Translations under genes and position numbers: made by a program
Notes under the pieces: generated by a model
What the model saw: only the letters and a program-made list of their open reading frames with translations
Told to the model about the DNA's origin: nothing
Databases searched by the model: none
NCBI GenBank assembly: GCA_900549225.1
Contig: URNP01000007.1
Span: 1-61,907, forward strand
Origin: an uncultured Eubacteriales bacterium
Lineage (GTDB): Bacteria; Bacillota; Clostridia; Christensenellales; CAG-917
Direction: 5' to 3'
Length of the DNA stretch: 61,907 bases
Shown: piece after piece, positions 60,385 to 61,907 of the stretch
Layout of the letters: every line of letters starts with the position of its first letter
Numbering within the stretch: the first letter of the stretch is position 1

Positions 60385-60621
60385 TCAAATCAAAGATACT
60401 ACGTTTGGAATACCCGCAAGTGTTTCAACGATTGAAGTCGCTCTGAAAATGTTTGCAAACAAGAAGCCCAAAGACACGAAAACGCCGATTGCAACCGGTA
60501 TGATCGCAACGTCGAGAGCGTCCAGAACGCCTTTCTTTTTGCGCTTTTTGCTGATGCGATTTTCTACGAAATCGTTTTGAGAAATTTCAACGTCGAGTTT
60601 TTTGTTTTCATCAAATTCCAT
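60385..60621 (-). CDS. Short single-pass membrane protein in the SpoIVFA position
   Basis: A 78-residue protein from the ATG at 60621 (GAGGTGG 6 nt upstream). Acidic N-terminus, basic stop-transfer patch (SKKRKKK), one membrane helix (about 40-62, ALDVAIIPVAIGVFVSLGFL), then a 15-residue outer tail. I do not know its family. It lies between minE and spoIVFB, where Bacillus has spoIVFA (about 264 residues with a LytM domain). A minimal partner of the protease is possible; this is inference from position only. Confidence 0.75.
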   Translation of the reverse strand: MEFDENKKLDVEISQNDFVENRISKKRKKKGVLDALDVAIIPVAIGVFVSLGFLFANIFRATSIVETLAGIPNVVSLI

Positions 60622-60720
60622 ATTTGCCACCTCGCATATACCATATTCTCGCAAGGCGCAAAATATAACCGAGAGTAAGAAAGCAAACGTATTTTGCCTT
60701 TGAACAAGCGGAAAATCATT

Positions 60721-60972
60721 TCAATATCTTGGCATATCCATCGTCGTTTCAAACTTTTTTATGCGAGTGGCAAGCGCCTCGATTTCGATTTTATACGTTC
60801 CGTTTTCCGCTTGTGCAACGGAGATTTTCGCGTCCCCGTCGAGCGAAAAATAGTCGCAGAGCAAGTTGTTGACGTCGTTTGAAAGAGCGGTCGCAAAACC
60901 CTCTTTTATGCCCACTTTGTCCCACGTGAGCATCTCTCTCATACGGTTTGCAATCTCTTTGGACGCTTTCAT
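60721..60972 (-). CDS. minE: MinE-like cell division topological specificity factor
   Basis: An 83-residue protein from the ATG at 60972, which overlaps the minD stop as ATGA; GGAGG is 5 nt upstream. ANRMREMLTWDKV, LSNDVNNLLCDYFSLD, ISVAQAENGTYKIEIEA and a helix-ending RIKKF fit the MinE C-terminal domain (helix then beta strands). The N-terminal membrane-targeting helix is short. MinE stimulates MinD ATPase to set the septum at midcell; Bacillus uses DivIVA instead, but many Clostridia have MinE. Confidence 0.8.
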   Translation of the reverse strand: MKASKEIANRMREMLTWDKVGIKEGFATALSNDVNNLLCDYFSLDGDAKISVAQAENGTYKIEIEALATRIKKFETTMDMPRY

Positions 60973-61718
60973 CTGAACCTCCAAAATCGCCTTTTAGGCG
61001 TCACGTCGACGAACACTTTGCTGTTTTGCGCAACGTTTTTTGCGAGGTAGTCGTACGCCTTGTTGGATATTGCGTGTTCGGGAATCGTGCCGAGTTGCTG
61101 ATACAGCGTTATCATATCGTCGTCGGGAATCACCCCGATAGGCACGATATGCAAAAGGGAACTGACCTCGCTTGCGGTGAGCATTTCGCCCCTTGCAATC
61201 ATATCCGCGCGCACCCGGTTGACCACGAGCGACACGTCTTTGAGCCGATAACTTGCAAGCAGACTTATCACCTTGTCCGCGTCTCTGATTGCCGAAGCGG
61301 ACGGCGTGGTGACGACGATTGCCTCCTCGCACGCCGAAACCGCCCTGTGAAACCCGTGTTCTATGCCCGCAGGGCAATCCACAATCACGAAGTCGAACTC
61401 GCAAAAACAGTCCACCACTCCCCTGAACGCCTGTGCGGTTATCGCTCCGCAATCCCTTGACGACGGCAGAATCTTCGCAGGGCTTTCACTGTCGCTCACA
61501 AGCGCCTGAAACGCACGACACCTGCCTTGCAACACGTCGCCGATATCGTACACGACTCGCCTTTCGATGCCCGTCACGACGTCGAGATTGTTGAGCCCGA
61601 CGTCGCCGTCAACAAGCACGACCTTGTATCCCGACAAAGCCAATTTTCTGCCGAGAGTTGCGGTTACGGTCGTTTTTCCAACGCCGCCCTTACCCGAAGT
61701 AACAACGATTTTTCTCAT
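60969..61718 (-). CDS. minD: Septum site-determining ATPase MinD
   Basis: A 249-residue deviant Walker ATPase: VVTSGKGGVGKTT with Lys10 and Lys15, LVDGDVGLNNLD, FVIVDCPAGIE, and a C-terminal stretch with basic and aromatic residues (KRRFWRFR), likely the membrane-targeting helix. It recruits MinC to block division away from midcell; minC is not in the window and could lie beyond the right edge. I start at the ATG at 61718; TATTAT ends 6 nt upstream and no strong ribosome site is seen. Confidence 0.95.
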   Translation of the reverse strand: MRKIVVTSGKGGVGKTTVTATLGRKLALSGYKVVLVDGDVGLNNLDVVTGIERRVVYDIGDVLQGRCRAFQALVSDSESPAKILPSSRDCGAITAQAFRGVVDCFCEFDFVIVDCPAGIEHGFHRAVSACEEAIVVTTPSASAIRDADKVISLLASYRLKDVSLVVNRVRADMIARGEMLTASEVSSLLHIVPIGVIPDDDMITLYQQLGTIPEHAISNKAYDYLAKNVAQNSKVFVDVTPKRRFWRFR

Positions 61719-61733
61719 ATTCTCATAATAAAA

Positions 61734-61762
61734 AACAGACACCGTATATAGATGTCTGTTTC
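61734..61762 (-). terminator. Terminator-like hairpin just before minD
   Basis: AACAGACA / TGTCTGTT stem with an 11-nt loop, followed on the minus strand by six T. It ends an upstream minus-strand transcript or acts as an attenuator for minD, whose ATG is only 16 bases further on. Confidence 0.6.
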
Positions 61763-61907
61763 TGCCGATTTTGGATTTTCTTTGTCAAAACGAATTGAGA
61801 AATTGAAGCGTGGACTTCTAACGCTCACTTATTCGGAGCATTCTTATACACGGTATCTGCCCTTTCGAAGACGAAACTCGAGCCGCAGGGCGGCGAGCAT
61901 ATGAGCG
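61763..61907 (-). other. Right-edge stretch, no assignable gene
   Basis: All three minus-strand frames entering from the edge close within this stretch (stops at 61844, 61825 and 61818). The terminator that follows suggests a minus-strand gene ends nearby, but about 27-30 residues are too few to identify it. Confidence 0.3.

Overview
This window looks like a piece of chromosome from an uncultured, gut-type, spore-forming member of the Clostridia (Firmicutes); placement below class is a guess. The pointers are SpoIIE and SpoIVFB, a CsoR-CopA copper operon, a Gram-positive style nucleoside salvage operon, a PepV dipeptidase, lipoboxes typical of Gram-positive lipoproteins, strong AGGAGG ribosome sites, and several surface proteins built from Listeria-Bacteroides (InlB-type) repeats. 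No rRNA gene or CRISPR array was found.

Layout. (1) 1-13073, minus: the N-terminal 4,357 or more codons of one giant exported repeat protein that runs off the left edge. (2) 13204-16309, plus: CsoR repressor with a palindromic operator, then a CopA copper ATPase carrying a CopZ-like domain fused at its C-terminus. (3) 16505-24632, minus: PHP phosphoesterase and RmuC, CCA-adding enzyme, hypoxanthine phosphoribosyltransferase, TilS, then SpoIIE with an exact Spo0A box upstream. (4) 24872-27497, plus: an ECF transporter S subunit and an FGGY sugar kinase, each behind a good sigma-A promoter. (5) 27694-33521, minus: seven-gene nucleoside catabolism and salvage operon pdp-tdk-udk-deoC-deoD-deoB-cdd. 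(6) 33698-41351, minus: two paralogous lipoproteins of unknown family, a small tyrosine phosphatase, MnmM, and an InlB-repeat/LRR lipoprotein. (7) 41711-45939: ferredoxin, U32 enzyme, RlmA-type methyltransferase and a GtrA-like membrane protein. (8) 45956-46867: tRNA-Gln(CUG), a truncated tRNA-Pro copy, complete tRNA-Pro(CGG), terminators and nested palindromes; then PepV. (9) 48355-57777, minus: an intact phage head and DNA-packaging cassette in P22 order (large terminase, portal, scaffold, coat, gp4-like and gp10-like connectors, coiled-coil proteins) with no integrase, replication, lysis or tailspike gene in the window. (10) 57908-61718: a membrane protein with an Arg/Asp/Tyr repeat tail, a 17-bp tandem repeat, then minD-minE-short membrane protein-spoIVFB.

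How it fits together. The nucleoside operon would cleave pyrimidine and purine nucleosides, isomerise and split the pentose phosphate, and rescue bases and nucleosides through Tdk, Udk and Cdd. CsoR and CopA form a copper-efflux switch. minD-minE-x-spoIVFB resembles the Bacillus minCD-spoIVFAB neighbourhood, with a very short membrane protein where SpoIVFA would be. The most unusual points are the isolated P22-like capsid cassette whose coat protein ends in the same repeat family as the host surface proteins, the CopA-CopZ fusion with a complete internal ribosome site, and several genes (tilS, the U32 enzyme, rlmA) whose -10 box lies six bases before the start codon, which predicts leaderless mRNAs.
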